Source of the DNA: Ceratodon purpureus
Taxonomy: Eukaryota; Streptophyta; Bryopsida; Pseudoditrichales; Ditrichaceae
Direction: 5' to 3'
Assembly (NCBI GenBank): GCA_014871385.1
Contig: CM026423.1
Span: 6,858,967-6,922,966 of the forward strand
Length of the DNA: 64,000 bases
A program made the position numbers and the translations under genes. The notes under the pieces are model-generated. The model made no database searches, had not been told where the DNA came from, and saw nothing but the letters and a program-made list of their open reading frames with translations. Positions 35,621-47,817 of the stretch are shown piece after piece (the first letter of the stretch is position 1; each line of letters starts with the position of its first letter).

Positions 35621-38600
35621 CTGGTGTTTGATATACAAGTAAATCCAAGAATATGTACCTCATAAAGAATTGTTGTCACATCCTCCGGTAAAGCTAGTAA
35701 TCATCTCTCACTGAATCTAGATCATGGTTACTCAAAACCGTTTGAAGACAAGTGGTAAATGAGAAGCCCGCTTTTTTCAATTGGAGACAAATGGCATCTT
35801 GAGCATAATTTTTGAGAATGGCATCATACTCCATGGATACAATACGAACATGGTTGAATATCATCAACTCTTGGACACGGTGTCGAACACGCGATGCCCA
35901 AGATTGAAACATCTCCTCTTCAGGTATGTCCTTCCCCACCATTGGAACTTCAAATTGACTCGCTCATACTAAATTCCACTCCAAAAATATCCATCCGAAG
36001 AACATTCCGACGCAAAAACTGGAAAAGACAAGGAAAGGTTTGCATTTGTCGCATAGCAAAGGTTGTGAGTATAATAGGAACATGAAATGTTTTGTATCAC
36101 ACCACATGGCTAGAGAGAAAGATACAAGTGGTCCACCTTTGTGCATCTCTTACTTGATGACTACACAATGCTTAATTAAACTAATCTCCTATTCATTAGA
36201 AACTTCGATAAACGTTAAAAAATAATTAAATATTTTAAGGATTAAAAGTAAGATAGTATGAAGCCTTGGCAATAAAGTTTACATTTGCCTTAATGATAAG
36301 GCAAGCTCTCCTTCCTTTTTTATTAATTTGTTCACCGGAAATTGCCGCCTCTCCTTGCCTTGGAGCCCAAGGTCGTTTCTCCTCGACTTTAGAGAATTTG
36401 AGCCCATACTTCGTGAGTATGTGCACCACTGATTTAGTATCATTGGTCTCGAACGTAGGGTACATCTTCAATACCCCCCCCCCCCCCCCCTCCTTCCCAT
36501 CATTCAATGTCTGCCAACCCTATACAAAAGTTTTTGTGTCGATGGTAGGAGAGAGCGTTCTTGTCTAAAAAATCCTCATTGCAGTATTTGCACCAAAACC
36601 ATCTTCTTTGCTCCTTGCTCAAAATTATAATACACAATAAAGTACAAAATTTATTTAGATGAAACTATTATTATTTATCAAATCATCATGGTATTCTTTT
36701 TGATGATTTCATAATTTGTTTAAAGTTTTGAGATCCTGTGATCTAAGATGCTTTAAAATCTTTTAAATGTACATAAATATTCTATACTAAAAAAAAATAG
36801 CATTCGTCCGTTTGTCCGTCACAAGCCAATTCCATAAGAAAACTATGATAAAATCTAATTTATGTGACTTTTTCAAATACTTTATTTATTTAGTTCAATT
36901 TTTAACTCTTATCCTAGTCTTCATTGTCCAATTCCGCCTCATAACCAATCTCAGGTTCTTTGATCCAATCTAAGGTCATTTCAACCGTCAAATGTGGCCC
37001 CAAAAAGCAAAAGGTTGTAATATATTCGTGAGAAGCCTATATAGCAAATCATTTTTTCCAACCAAGAAATAGTTGTTTGCTTTGTCATCTCAGTTGCTCA
37101 CACCTCTCTTCTTCCGCTCTCTAAACTTTGTTGCCTGATAGGCGAGGATATCATAAGCTCGCCAGCATGGCAAATCATACTTCCTCTTGCTTTTTCATTT
37201 GGTATACAAATCTATTTTTTTAACTTTTCTATTAAGTCCTCAATTTGTTATTCAAAATACATGAGTTTTCTACGCTATAAAAAAACTAAAACAAAATTTA
37301 TCTCCTAAAGATGTATCGTAGTTTCATGATTTAAAACTTCACTTTTCCCCCTAAAATTAGAACCTTGCATAACACAAAAAGTTTTAGTCATATTAGTTCT
37401 AAGGGCTAATGGGGGATTAAAGTCAAAAAGGGGCTAATGTCCTCTTACATTAGCTTGGACGAATACCACAACCTTTGGCCGAAGGTTATTCATCACCACT
37501 CATTAACATTTTTCATATATATGTCTTGGTTGAAAAAGGGCATATTATGAACTTGGATTCTAAATAATTTGCAATTTTCAAAAAAAAAAAAATCATTTAA
37601 AATTAAAAAAAAATTGTATATATTAAACTTTTAACATTTGCACATATCAAATATCCCTCTAGAAATTATTACAGATCAAACATTGTGTCTTAATTAAGGA
37701 ATTTTTGGTACACTAAAATTTTGTGTTGCGTTTCTTTGAATTCTATTTTAAGTTTTTTGGCCATAGGAATCTAGTGCCCTAAACTTCTCTTTAAAACTAG
37801 AGCATTCTTATTTTATTTTATTTTGATTTTTTTTAATATTTGCAATATTATCTTTTCATTTATTTGTAATAGCAAGGCTAAGGCCTTCTACATTTGAATC
37901 ATCTTCTTTAAACGAGCCAACCATGAGTAAGATTGTGGAAGATGATGACGAGACCTCAGTTATGTGTCACTTAAAGAAAGAAACCATTAACGAGATGTAT
38001 GCTGAGTTGGTGAATTTCATGGCTTATCAAAACAGTTGTGCTTATCAAAATTGAACACGTCCTTTTACACTATATTTTACGTACTTGGATTTGTCAACAA
38101 AGTTGTATATGGTTGCATAGTTCTTCCGCAACCCTTTACAAATGTTTGTAATTTGCCAAATTAGAGTTGAGGGGAGGGAATGTGGAGTGAAATAAGTGCT
38201 ACACATAGTGGAGATAAATTTGTTGATGCCATTAAGAGTTTCAAATACATTCAACATTGTAATTTTTTGAATTAAATGTTTTTTTTATAGGAGAGTATAT
38301 TTTTAAAGGATGTAGGTTGCAGCTGAATTCTAAATCAACGCATTGAAATGGCATAGCAGCTCAAATTTCCACATGCCAAGACATAAACTTATCGGGTAGA
38401 TACATACAACGTCAGCACGGACAAAGAAGGGGCTGAAACTTCCAACACTAACTAGAACTAATTTGCCTCACATTAAACCGGATAAATAATACCATTTCTA
38501 GAGCTAAAGCAATGATAACAAAAAGAAGTCTCCGTTTTTTATACTATCACGAAAGGAGGCTAATGGAGGGGCTAACATATGTGGCGCTAGCTTCAACTAA

Positions 38601-40240
38601 CGTGATAAAAACTTCATGTGTAAAATCTCATGAGACTCCTTAAAGGTAGTTGCAACTTTTGATGAGTACGCCTCAATTTTTCTGAGATTTTTTACTTTTA
38701 CCTCATTATCGCTAAATCGGAGGATTACTGCTAAATAATGGATGAACTTCTCAAGAAAAAATAAGTAAAGAGAAGTAAACATGATAAGCAAGGAAAAGCA
38801 AGAAATAAACAAGAATGGCAAGAGATAACCAAGAAGAGGACCCAAGCTTCAATCTACGAAAAAAATTTAAAAATAAAAATATGTCTAGTTTGAACAGCCA
38901 CAACTGACTTCACTCAAAGTGAACACTAGCAAATTTGCAATCTTTGATAGAACATTCATCAGGCAAACAGACTTAATTATTTTATTATATATATACAAAT
39001 ATAAACACAATTTACTATATAAAAAAATAATATTATAAAATATTTTATTTTTTATTACTATATATTTTTAATAATATGAATAATGTTAATATCATGATTT
39101 GAAAATTCAAGTGCAAAAATTATTATATGAATATATTATTTCAAACTCACAATTTTTTGTTTCATTTTCTTCTGGTTAATTTATTTTAATTTAACTTAAA
39201 ATATAACCATTATGTATAATTATTTATAATTATTATGTACAAATAAATGTATAATTATTTATAATTTTAATTTTAGAAATACATCAATTTCATAAATGTA
39301 CTAGTAATTCAAAACTCTTTCAATGCACCTTTCAAAATATATTTCAATGGATGAGAGTTTAAATCAACAATCCTTTTAATGTATGAATATTATAAAGCAT
39401 CAAGATTTTGAAATGAGTCATGTTGATGAAGACTTTGTTGAGTAAATCTTTATTTTTGTAAAAATATTCAATTGATTATAATCAAGAAATGTATATCAAA
39501 ATATCCATTTTTGTTTTGTCGGTTTCTCAAAGTCAACTTGTTATTGACAAAAATAAAATTGATGTATGAATTATTTTAAAGTATCACTATGATCTTAAAT
39601 AATTCTTTTTGAAATATTGAATTATTATAAAATATTGAATTCTTGAAAATTATTGAATCTTTAATTGAGCATTTCACAATTATATAATTATAATAAAACA
39701 ATTGTGATTGTGATAAAAAATAATGAAACTTTTTATTTATTTTGAAAATGCATTTAAAAATTTGCTACATTAGATTTTTATTATAAATGATCTTGTAATA
39801 TATTGAAGAAATTTTGTTTTTTTCAATATTGAACATTAGTAAACCATTGGCATATGCTACTGTGGAAATACCCCTTCGTCCTTTAGGGGTTAAATTGAAG
39901 AAGTTCTGGCGCCGTATTTATCCAAATTCAAACAGTGGTGACCTTGAATGCCCAAGGTGAAATCGTTGGTCTGAGTAAAAATCCTGAGTATCCAAGAGGT
40001 TGAGTTTGTGTTGGATGAGTAGAAGTTGCAGATTTCTTAGATCGCTCTGTAGATAATCAAACTGTTCCGCTTCTAACAAGTGCCCACACATTTTGAAAGA
40101 GAAGAAAATTTATCATACAATTTAAGGTGTTCAATTCCAAGTAGATTTAATGTAGCAAATTGGCTTGTTTATTGAATCTCCCAGGTGCTCCGTGAGCTGG
40201 ATGAAGTCTTCGATGAGCGATCCGGTGAGCTCGGGCGCTC
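35621..40240. other. AT-rich gene-free region with poly-C tract
   Basis: No recognisable gene. It includes a run of 17 C at 36474-36490, and a TATATAG box near 37040 followed at 37169 by ATGGCAAATC and a possible donor, which I could not extend into a gene. From 38.9 to 39.8 kb it is extremely AT-rich. Confidence 0.5.
39874..39899 (+). repeat. 26-bp direct repeat, left copy
   Basis: Starts CTTCGTCCTTTAGGGG and is identical over 26 bases to 47818-47843, same orientation. Sequence on either side of the two copies differs. Confidence 0.85.
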
Positions 40241-40410
40241 CGACCAGGGCATATTAACTACAAGGGCATTTTCACTTCTTCTACTTCATCCATTAAGACA
40301 GGGCAAAATGCCCTTGTACTAAATTTCACCTTGTATAAAAAATGACCTCGTAGTGAAAACTCACATGTAGTATTAATGCCCTTGTTGTAAATATGACGAT
40401 TTGGTCATCC
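40241..40410. repeat. 17-bp minisatellite, edge with inverted units
   Basis: Two units appear in reverse orientation at 40241-40272 (GGGCATATTAACTACAAGGG). From about 40305 the units run forward (AAAATGCCCTTGTACTAAAT). The switch of orientation lies near 40285. Confidence 0.7.
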
Positions 40411-40414
40411 GCTG

Positions 40415-40498
40415 GAACTGGTAAGCGACCGGGGTACCCACTTCCTTAACGATGTAGTTTCCGGTCTTACCCAGAGGTACGACATCCGGTCACGCAGG
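40415..40498 (+). mobile_element. Ty3/gypsy retrotransposon integrase fragment
   Basis: 28 codons read ELVSDRGTHFLNDVVSGLTQ and RYDIRSRR. SDRGTHF with the catalytic Asp is the second acidic motif of gypsy integrase cores. The reading stops soon after, and neither reverse transcriptase nor LTRs were found, so it is a scrap. It lies between two minisatellite blocks. Confidence 0.75.
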
Positions 40499-40685
40499 GG
40501 TAGACTTGGACTACAACGACATTCCGGAAGACGGCGCGAAGTCTACTTGGCGTCTAATGAACTTCTTCTGGAAGTCTACTTGGATATGAGGTAATTTTCC
40601 ACACGGATCATGATGCTTTGAAATACCTTGTAAACAAGCCGGATTTGTCCGGGAGACTCCTATTAAAAAAAACCTCGTATTAAAA

Positions 40686-41508
40686 TTGACATGATGGAGG
40701 CAAAATGCCCTTGTACTAAATATGACCTTGTAGTAAAAAAAACCTCGTATTAAATATGGCCATTTATGGAAAATCCCCTCATAGTGAAAATGCCCTTGTA
40801 GTTAATTTGCCATCGTTAGGAAAACGACCTCGTAATAAAAATGCCCTCGTAGTGAAAAAGCCCTTGTAGTAAGTATGATCTCGTAATAAAATTCGACTTG
40901 TAGTGAAAATGCCCTTGTACTAAATATGACCTCGTATTAAAAACAACCTAGTATGGAAAATCCCCTCGTAGTGAAAATGCCCTTGTAGTTAATATGCCCT
41001 TGTAGTTAATATGCCCTCGTATGGAAAACAACCTCGTAGTAAAAATGCCCTCGTAGTGAAAATGCCCTTGTAATAAGTATGATCTCGTAATAAAATTCAA
41101 CTTGTAGTGAAAATGCCCTTGTAGTAAATATGACCTCGTAGTAGAAATGACCTTGTAGTGAAAATGCCCTCTTGTGAAAATGCCCTCGTTGTGAAAATGC
41201 CCTCGCAGAGTAAATGCCCTTGTAGTGCATATGACCTTGTAATAAAATTGAACTAGTAGTGAAAATGCCCTTGTAGTAAATATGACCTCGTAGTAAACAC
41301 TACCTGGTCGTGAGAATGCCCTCGTACGCAAAATGCCCTCGTAGTGAAAATGGGCTCGTTGAGAAAATGCCTTCGTAGTGAAATGACCTCGTAGCGAAAA
41401 TGCACTTGTAGTACTTATGACTTCATATTAAAATTGAACTAGTAGTGAAAATGCCCTTGTAGTAAATACGACCTTATAGTAAACATGACCTCGTAGTGAA
41501 AATCCCCG
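40686..41508. repeat. 17-bp minisatellite array, first main block
   Basis: About 48 degenerate head-to-tail units of GTAGTGAAAATGCCCTT and variants (GTAGTAAATATGACCTC, GTAATAAAATTCAACTT). The purine-rich strand has many stops. The complement is nearly stop-free in all frames, giving repetitive frames such as GHFHYKGIFTTRAFSL that should not be annotated as genes. Confidence 0.93.
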
Positions 41509-43311
41509 TTCCTAATGTTACAAGGAACCCATATATGCAAGAAAATTTCAATTTGGAGTCCCAGAAGTCCTGGCTGCATTTTGCACTTAGTGGGAATTCC
41601 TAGTCAAATAACATAGTTGAGGAATAATACCATTAATGAATGGAAAATTATTTTTTATAAATAAAATTAAAAAACCACAGTGATCCTAATGTCATATGGA
41701 ACCCATATGTGAAAAAAGATTTCAATTTGGTGTCCCGGGAGTCATGGCTGCATTTTGCACTTAGTGGAAATTCCTAGTCTAAAAACATAGTTGAGGAATA
41801 ATGCCATTAATGAATGGAATTTTTTTTTTTTTAAGAAAACAAAAATACCATGGTGTTCCTTATGTCATAAGGAACCCTTATGTGCAAAAAAAAATTCAAT
41901 TTGGAGTCCCACAAGTCCTCGCTGCAATTTGCACTTAGACTAAAGTGTAGTCAAAATACATCGTTGAGGAATAATGCCATGAATGAATAGAAAACTATTT
42001 TTTATAAAAAAACAAAAATACCATGGTTTTCCTAATGTCATAAGGAACCTTTATGTGCAAAAAAAATTCAATTTGGGGTCCCACAAGTCCTCGCTGCATT
42101 TTGCACTTAGACTAAAGTGTAGTCAAAAAACATTGTTGAGGAATAGTGCCATTAATGAATGGAAAACTATTTTTTATATAAAAAAAAAAAAAAACCATGG
42201 TATTCTAAATGTCATAAGGAACCCATATAAGCAAAAAAATTTCAATTTGGAGTCCCAGTAGTCCTAGCTGCATTTTGCACTTAGTGGGAATTCCTAGTCT
42301 AAAAACTTAGTTGAGGAACAGTGCCATTCATGAATCGAAAACTAATTTTAATAAATAAAATAAAAATACCATGGTATTCTTTATGTTATAAGTAACCCAT
42401 ATGTGAAAAAAAAAATCATTTTCGAGTCCGGGCAGTCATGGCTGCATTCTGCACTTAGTGGGATTTCCTAGTCTAATAACATAGTTGAGGAATAATGCCA
42501 TTAAAGAATGGAAAACTAATTTTAATAAATAAAATAAAAATACCATGGTGTTCCTTATGTCACAAGGAACCCATATATGAAAAAGAAATTCAATTTCAAG
42601 TCCCGGGAGTCATGGCTGCATTTTGCACTTAGTGGGAATTCCTAGTCTATAATCATAGTTGAGAAATAATGCCATTTATGAATGAAAACTTATTTTTCAT
42701 AAATAAAATAAAAATACCATGGTGTTCCTAATGTCATAAGGAACTCATATATGCAAGAAAATTTCAATTTGGAGTCCTAGAAGTCGTGGCTGCATTTTGT
42801 ACTTAGTGGGAATTCCTAGTCAAATAACATAGTTGAGGAATAATACCATTAATGAATGGAAAATTATTTCTTATAAATAAAATTAAAAAACCATGGTGAT
42901 CCTAATGTCATAAGGAACCCATATGTGAAAAAAGATTTCAATTTGGTGTCCCGGGAGTCATGGCTGCATTTTGCACTTACTGGAAATTCCTAGTCAAAAA
43001 ACATAGTTGAGGAATAATGCCATTAATGAATGGAAAACTATTTTTATAAATAAAATAAAAATGCTATGGTGTCCCTTTTGTCATAAGTAATCCATATGTG
43101 CAAAAAAAATTCAAATTGGAGTTCCAAAAGTCATGGCTGCATTTTGCACTTAGTAGAATTCCTAGTCTAAAAACATACTTGAGGAATAATGCCATCAAAG
43201 AATGGAAAACTAATTTTAATAAATAAAATAAAAATACCATAGTGTTCCAAATGTCAATAGGATCCCATATATGAAAAAGAAATTCAATTTCGAGTCCCGG
43301 GAGTCATGGTC
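41509..43311. repeat. 173-bp satellite, about 10 tandem copies
   Basis: The phrase CCTAATGTCATAAGGAACCC recurs near 41511, 41685, 41858, 42031, 42204, 42552, 42725 and 42898, and in weaker form near 42382, 43070 and 43245, a steady 173-base spacing. Each unit also has GGCTGCATTTTGCACTTAGT, ATAGTTGAGGAATAATGCCA and a poly-A-rich stretch. The array is bounded on both sides by 17-bp minisatellite. Confidence 0.93.
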
Positions 43312-44336
43312 TTCGTAGTGAAAATGCCCTCGTACGGAAAATGCCCTTTAATAAATATGACCTCCTAATTAAAATGACCTTGTAATAGTGGAAATGCCCT
43401 TGTAGGCAAAATGCCCTTGTAGTAAATATGACCTCGTATTAAAAAAAACCTCGTATTAAAAATGACCATGTATGGAAAATCCCCTCGTAGAGAAAAAACC
43501 CTTGTAGTTAATTTGCGCTCATTTGGGAAAGGACCTCGTAGTTAAAATGCGCTTGTAGTAAGTATGATCTCGTAATAGAATTCGACTTGTAGTGAAAATG
43601 CCCTTGTAGTAAATATGACCTCGTGTTAAAAAAAACCTCGTATTAAAAACGACCTAGTATGGAAAATCCCCTCGTAGTGAAAATGCCCTTGTAGTTAATA
43701 TGCCCTCGTATGGAAAACGACCTTGTAGTAAAAATGCCCTCGTAATGAAAATGCCCTTGTAGTAAGTATGATCTCGTAATAAAATTCAACTTGTAGTGAA
43801 AATGCCCTTGTAGTAAATATAACCTCGTAGTAGAAATGACCTTGTAGTGAAAATGCCCTGGACGAGGAAATGGCCTCTTGTGAAAATGCCCTCGTTGTGA
43901 AAATGCCCTCGCAGAGTAAATGCCCTTGTAATGCATATGACCTTGTAATAAAATTGAACTAGTAGTGAAAATGCCCTTGTAGTAAATATGACCTCGTAGT
44001 AAACACTACCTCGTCGTGAGAATGCCCTCGTACGCAAAATGCCCTCGTACTAAATATCACCTTGTATGAAAAATGACCTTGTAGTGAAAACTCCCATGTA
44101 GTGACAATGCCCTTGTTGTAAATATGACCTTGTTAGTAAAATGTCTTCGTAGTGAAAATGCCCTCGTACGGAAAATACCCTTTTAATAAATATGACCTCC
44201 TAATTAAAATGACCTTGTAATAGTGAAAATGCCCTTGTAGGCAAAATGCCCTTGTACTAAATATGACCTCGTATTAAAAAAAACCTCGTATTAAAAAAAA
44301 CCTCGTATTAAAAATGACCATGTATAGAAAATCCGT
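43312..44336. repeat. 17-bp minisatellite array, second block
   Basis: Same unit family and orientation as 40686-41508, resuming right after the 173-bp satellite and ending directly against kinesin coding sequence at 44337. Long stretches are near-copies of the first block, for example 43560-44040 against 40860-41340. Confidence 0.93.
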
Positions 44337-44782
44337 GGAAACTCGAAGACTACCATGATTGCAACCGTTAGCCCGTCCAAGAGGTTAGTCACATGTAACT
44401 TGTTGATTCTTCAATGTCACTATAGCTTTAAGAATTGTTATGGCCTTGGTTGATGTCTAATTAAGTATGATGGTACCATTACAACATTGCATGAAAATCG
44501 ATTTTACATGTTTTTTGTTTTTTTTATTGTGATAGCAACATTAAGGAAACCTGCAGCACTCTCAAGTTTGCCGAACGTGCGAAATTAATCCGCTACAGGG
44601 TAGGTATTTTTCAGTTTTGATTTCCTTGTGGACGAAAGTTGTGCACCAAGGCTTTGAGCTGTTACTTACATGTGCAATGTGAGTAGGCCATGGTCAATCA
44701 AGACTCCTCCAAGGCCCTGGTCAATCAAAACTTGTGCACGGATGTGATGGCATATCGTGATACGATCCGACGATTAGAGGGT
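44337..44782 (+). pseudogene. Kinesin motor-domain C-terminal remnant (kinesin-12/KIF15-like)
   Basis: Exons 44337-44383, 44536-44599 and 44687 to about 44782 read GNSKTTMIATVSPSK, SNIKETCSTLKFAERAKLIR and AMVNQDSSKALVNQN ... YRDTIRRLE. This is the end of a kinesin motor (last strand and alpha6) and the neck. The A-VNQD neck resembles kinesin-12. All upstream motor parts, including P-loop and switch regions, are missing; minisatellite abuts the first base. The third exon has no GT donor in phase with the next coiled-coil exon. A GC donor at 44783 would work; otherwise the gene is broken here. Confidence 0.8.
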
Positions 44783-44887
44783 GCCAAGTTGCTATTCTTT
44801 TTGCCTTTTTAGGATTTTTTTGCATATTTGTGTTGGATTCATTTTTATTGTGCATGTATATTTAAATTTTGTTTTATTGTGAAATAG

Positions 44888-46244
44888 GAGGAATTGAATC
44901 GACTCCATGATCAACAAGAGGAATTGAATGAACTGCGTGAGCAGTCACTAAAGACACAAAGTCTACGCTTTGAGCTTGAGGTGAGTAGAATGAACCACAT
45001 GTCTAGCTTACATAGTGTGTACTATGTTGGTTCATTTTGCAACCACTTTGTTGATGGTATTACTTTTTTGGTATGTAGGCTACGAAAGAGAAATTTGAAG
45101 TAGAACAAGCTTTCAATATTGAGTTGCACCATTTACGCCATCGACTCCGTGAGCAAGGAGAAGAATTGATGCAACTCCGTGGACAATTAGAAGAGAAGGA
45201 GAACCTACGCTTTGAGCTTGAGGTGAGTAGAATGCACCACATCTTTAGCTCACATAGTGTGTACTATGTTGGTTCATTTAGAAACCACTTTATTGATGCT
45301 ATCTTTTGTATGCAGGCTTTGAAAGAGAAATTTGATGCAGAACAAGCTTTCAATAATGAGTTGAACCATCTCCGTGCGCAACTCCGTGAGCAAGGGGAGG
45401 AATTGATAGGACTCCGTGGACAATTAGAAGAAAAGGAGAATCTACGCTCTCAGCTTGAGGTGAGTAGAATCTACCACATGTCTAGCTTACAAAGTGTGTA
45501 CTATGTTGGTTCATTATGCAACCACTTGGGTAATTGTATTATTATTTTTGGATGCAGGCCATGGAGGAGGAATTAAAGGTTCAACGGGGTCTTAATTTAC
45601 CTTTTAGGGAACTTGATAGTGAAGGAGTGATTGAGGTAAACTTTGAGGAGAATCCACCTAGTATCGAGAAGGTACAGGGAATAGCATCACCAATCGTTTC
45701 AGGTACTTTTTCACAATTTCATGATGTGGATAGGCAACAAAATTTTGCGGATAGTATCGAGAAGGTACGGAGAATATCATTGCCACTCCTTGAATTACAA
45801 GTAGAGGAGGTGGAATCGTTAATGCCCAATGGGGCTGACGGAATTTGCTACATTTCCAACCATGGTCACACAAATGTAGAAGTAACATCCAAGTTGAAAA
45901 GACCTCATGTCTCAATTGACGAGGCTCTTCATCCAAGCCGACGAGTCTATAGAAAGTGGATTGTAAATGAAATCAGCGCCCTTAAGGAGGAATATGATAA
46001 GCATGGCCCTTGTTGGTCAGAGATTCTAAAGTCAAGGCCAGAAATTTTCAAAAATAGGAATAATATTGCTTTGAAGGACAAATTCGAAATACTTATGGTG
46101 TACGGAAACCTTCTAAGCCATGAAAACATGGGCTTTAAAAACTTTTTGAAAAGGTGCGGCCTCTCATCAAATCCATTTTTGTTTGCCACATTATTGTGTA
46201 ATGTGGTTTCATTTAAATTTGTGGTTGTATATATTTTGCTATGA
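44888..46244 (+). CDS. Coiled-coil exons (tandemly duplicated) joined to a telobox-like Myb/SANT domain
   Basis: Exons 44888-44980, 45079-45222, 45316-45459 and 45558-46244, all phase 0. Exons 2 and 3 are each 144 bases (48 residues) and are duplicates (LREQGEELMQLRGQLEEKEN against LREQGEELIGLRGQLEEKEN), flanked by near-identical introns; exon 1 is a shorter relative. They form a continuous coiled coil. The last exon adds about 120 residues of linker, then RKWIVNEISALKEEYDKHGP, WSEILKSRPEIF and KNRNNIALKDKFEIL. This has the Trp spacing and LKDK helix-3 core of telobox Myb domains, with Phe for the last Trp. The stop at 46242-46244 may be replaced by a further splice. As a continuation of the kinesin remnant it would be a motor-coiled-coil-Myb chimera. 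Confidence 0.55.
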
Positions 46245-46519
46245 GTTCTACGTAGAGTTTTCATGCTTTTGTGTTGCTTGGTTTGGTGGGTTGGCAAGAA
46301 GATGAGGATATGGTGCCACGATGCTGAAACGAAAATGATTGCTCGAACTCTGCGGTGCAATGACCTCGTCCGACCTCGGGGAGGTTTACGTGCGTCGAAC
46401 ATAGATAAACGGCACATTCTGAGTAAGTGACCAAGACCAAAATTGATTGTTACATAGTGGGTAAGACGGGCTTAGTGAAAGACCAATGTTAAAAGTGTGA
46501 GTGGAACAAGCATTTGGAA
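46245..46519 (+). other. 3' flank of the Myb-like exon
   Basis: Contains an open stretch reading KMRIWCHDAETKMIARTLRC ... SNIDKRHILSK to a stop near 46430, which could be a last exon spliced from about 46098 (CTTATG then GTGTAC). The join is not proven. Confidence 0.3.
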
Positions 46520-47709
46520 AAAAACCTCGTATTAAAAACGACCTAGTATGTAAAATCCCCTCGTAGTGAAAATGCTTTTGAAGTTAATATGCCCTCGTAT
46601 GGAAAACGACCTCGTAGTAAAAATGCCCTCGTAATGAAAATGCCCTTGTAGTAAGTATGATCTCGTAATAAAATTCAACTTGTAGTGAAAATGCCTTTGT
46701 AGTAAATATGAGCACGTAGTAAACACTACCTCGTCGTGAGAATGCCCTCGTACGCAAAATGCCCTCGTAGTAAATATCACCTTGTATGAAAAATGACCTT
46801 GTAGTGAAAACTCCCATAGAGTGACAATGCCTTTGTTGTAAATATGACATTGTTAGGAAAATGTCTTCGTAGTGAAAATGCCCTCGTACGGAAAATGCCC
46901 TTTTCATAAATATGACCTCCTAATTAAAATGACCTTGAAATAGTGAAAATGCCCTTGTAGGCAAAATGCCCTTGTAGGCAAAATGCCCTTGTAGGCAAAA
47001 TGCCCTTGTAGGCAAAATGCCCTTGTAGTAAATATGACCTCGTATTAAAAAAAACCTCGTATTAAAAAGACTATGTTCGGAAAATCCCCTCCTAGTGAAA
47101 ATGCCCTTGTAGTTAATATGCCCTCGTTAGGGAATGAACGTCGTAGTAAAAATGCCCTCGTAGTTAAAATGCCCTTGTCGTAAGTATGATCTTGTAATAG
47201 AATTCAACTTGTAGTGAAAATGCCCTTGTACTAAATATGACCTCGTATTAAAAAAAACCTCGTATTAAAAACGACCTAGTATGGAAAATCCCCTCGTAGT
47301 GAAAATGCCCATGTAGTTAATATGCCCTCGTACTAAATATCACCTTGTATGAAAAATGACCTTGTAGTGAAAACTCCCATGTAGTGACAATGCCCTTGTA
47401 GTAAATATTACCTCGTAGTAGAAATGACCTCGTAGTGAAAATGCCCTGGACGAGGAAATGCCCTCGTTGTGAAAATGCCCTCGAAGAGTAAATGCCGTTG
47501 TAGTGCATATGACCTTGTAATAAAATTGAATTAGTAGTGAAAATGCCCTTGTAGTAAATATGACCTTGTTAGGAAAATGTCTTCGTAGTGAAAATGCCCT
47601 CGTACGGAAAATGCCCTTTTAGTAAATATGACCTCCTAATAAAAATGACCTTGTAATAGTGAAAATGCCCTTGTAGGCAAAATGCCCTTGTACTAAATAT
47701 GACCTCGCA
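46520..47709. repeat. 17-bp minisatellite array, third block
   Basis: Same unit family and orientation as the two earlier arrays. At about 46945-47026 the unit AAAATGCCCTTGTAGGC repeats almost perfectly five times, a sign of recent local expansion. Confidence 0.93.
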
Positions 47710-47817
47710 TATTATAAAAAATAATATTATAAACGCAATAATTTAGATTAATTTAGATTAATTTTTAATATTGTATTTTATAATATTATAAAAAATAATC
47801 GCATATTTAGAATTAAT

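Noticed and set aside
37923..38054. Short ORF MSKIVEDDDETSVMCHLKKE... near 37.9 kb and the ATG at 37169
   Set aside because: No supporting exons or homology; could not be joined into a gene model.
40948..41331. Long repetitive open frames across the 17-bp arrays (also 43643-44037, 46532-46907)
   Set aside because: Explained by a stop-free 17-bp unit; no start context, splice signals or family match.
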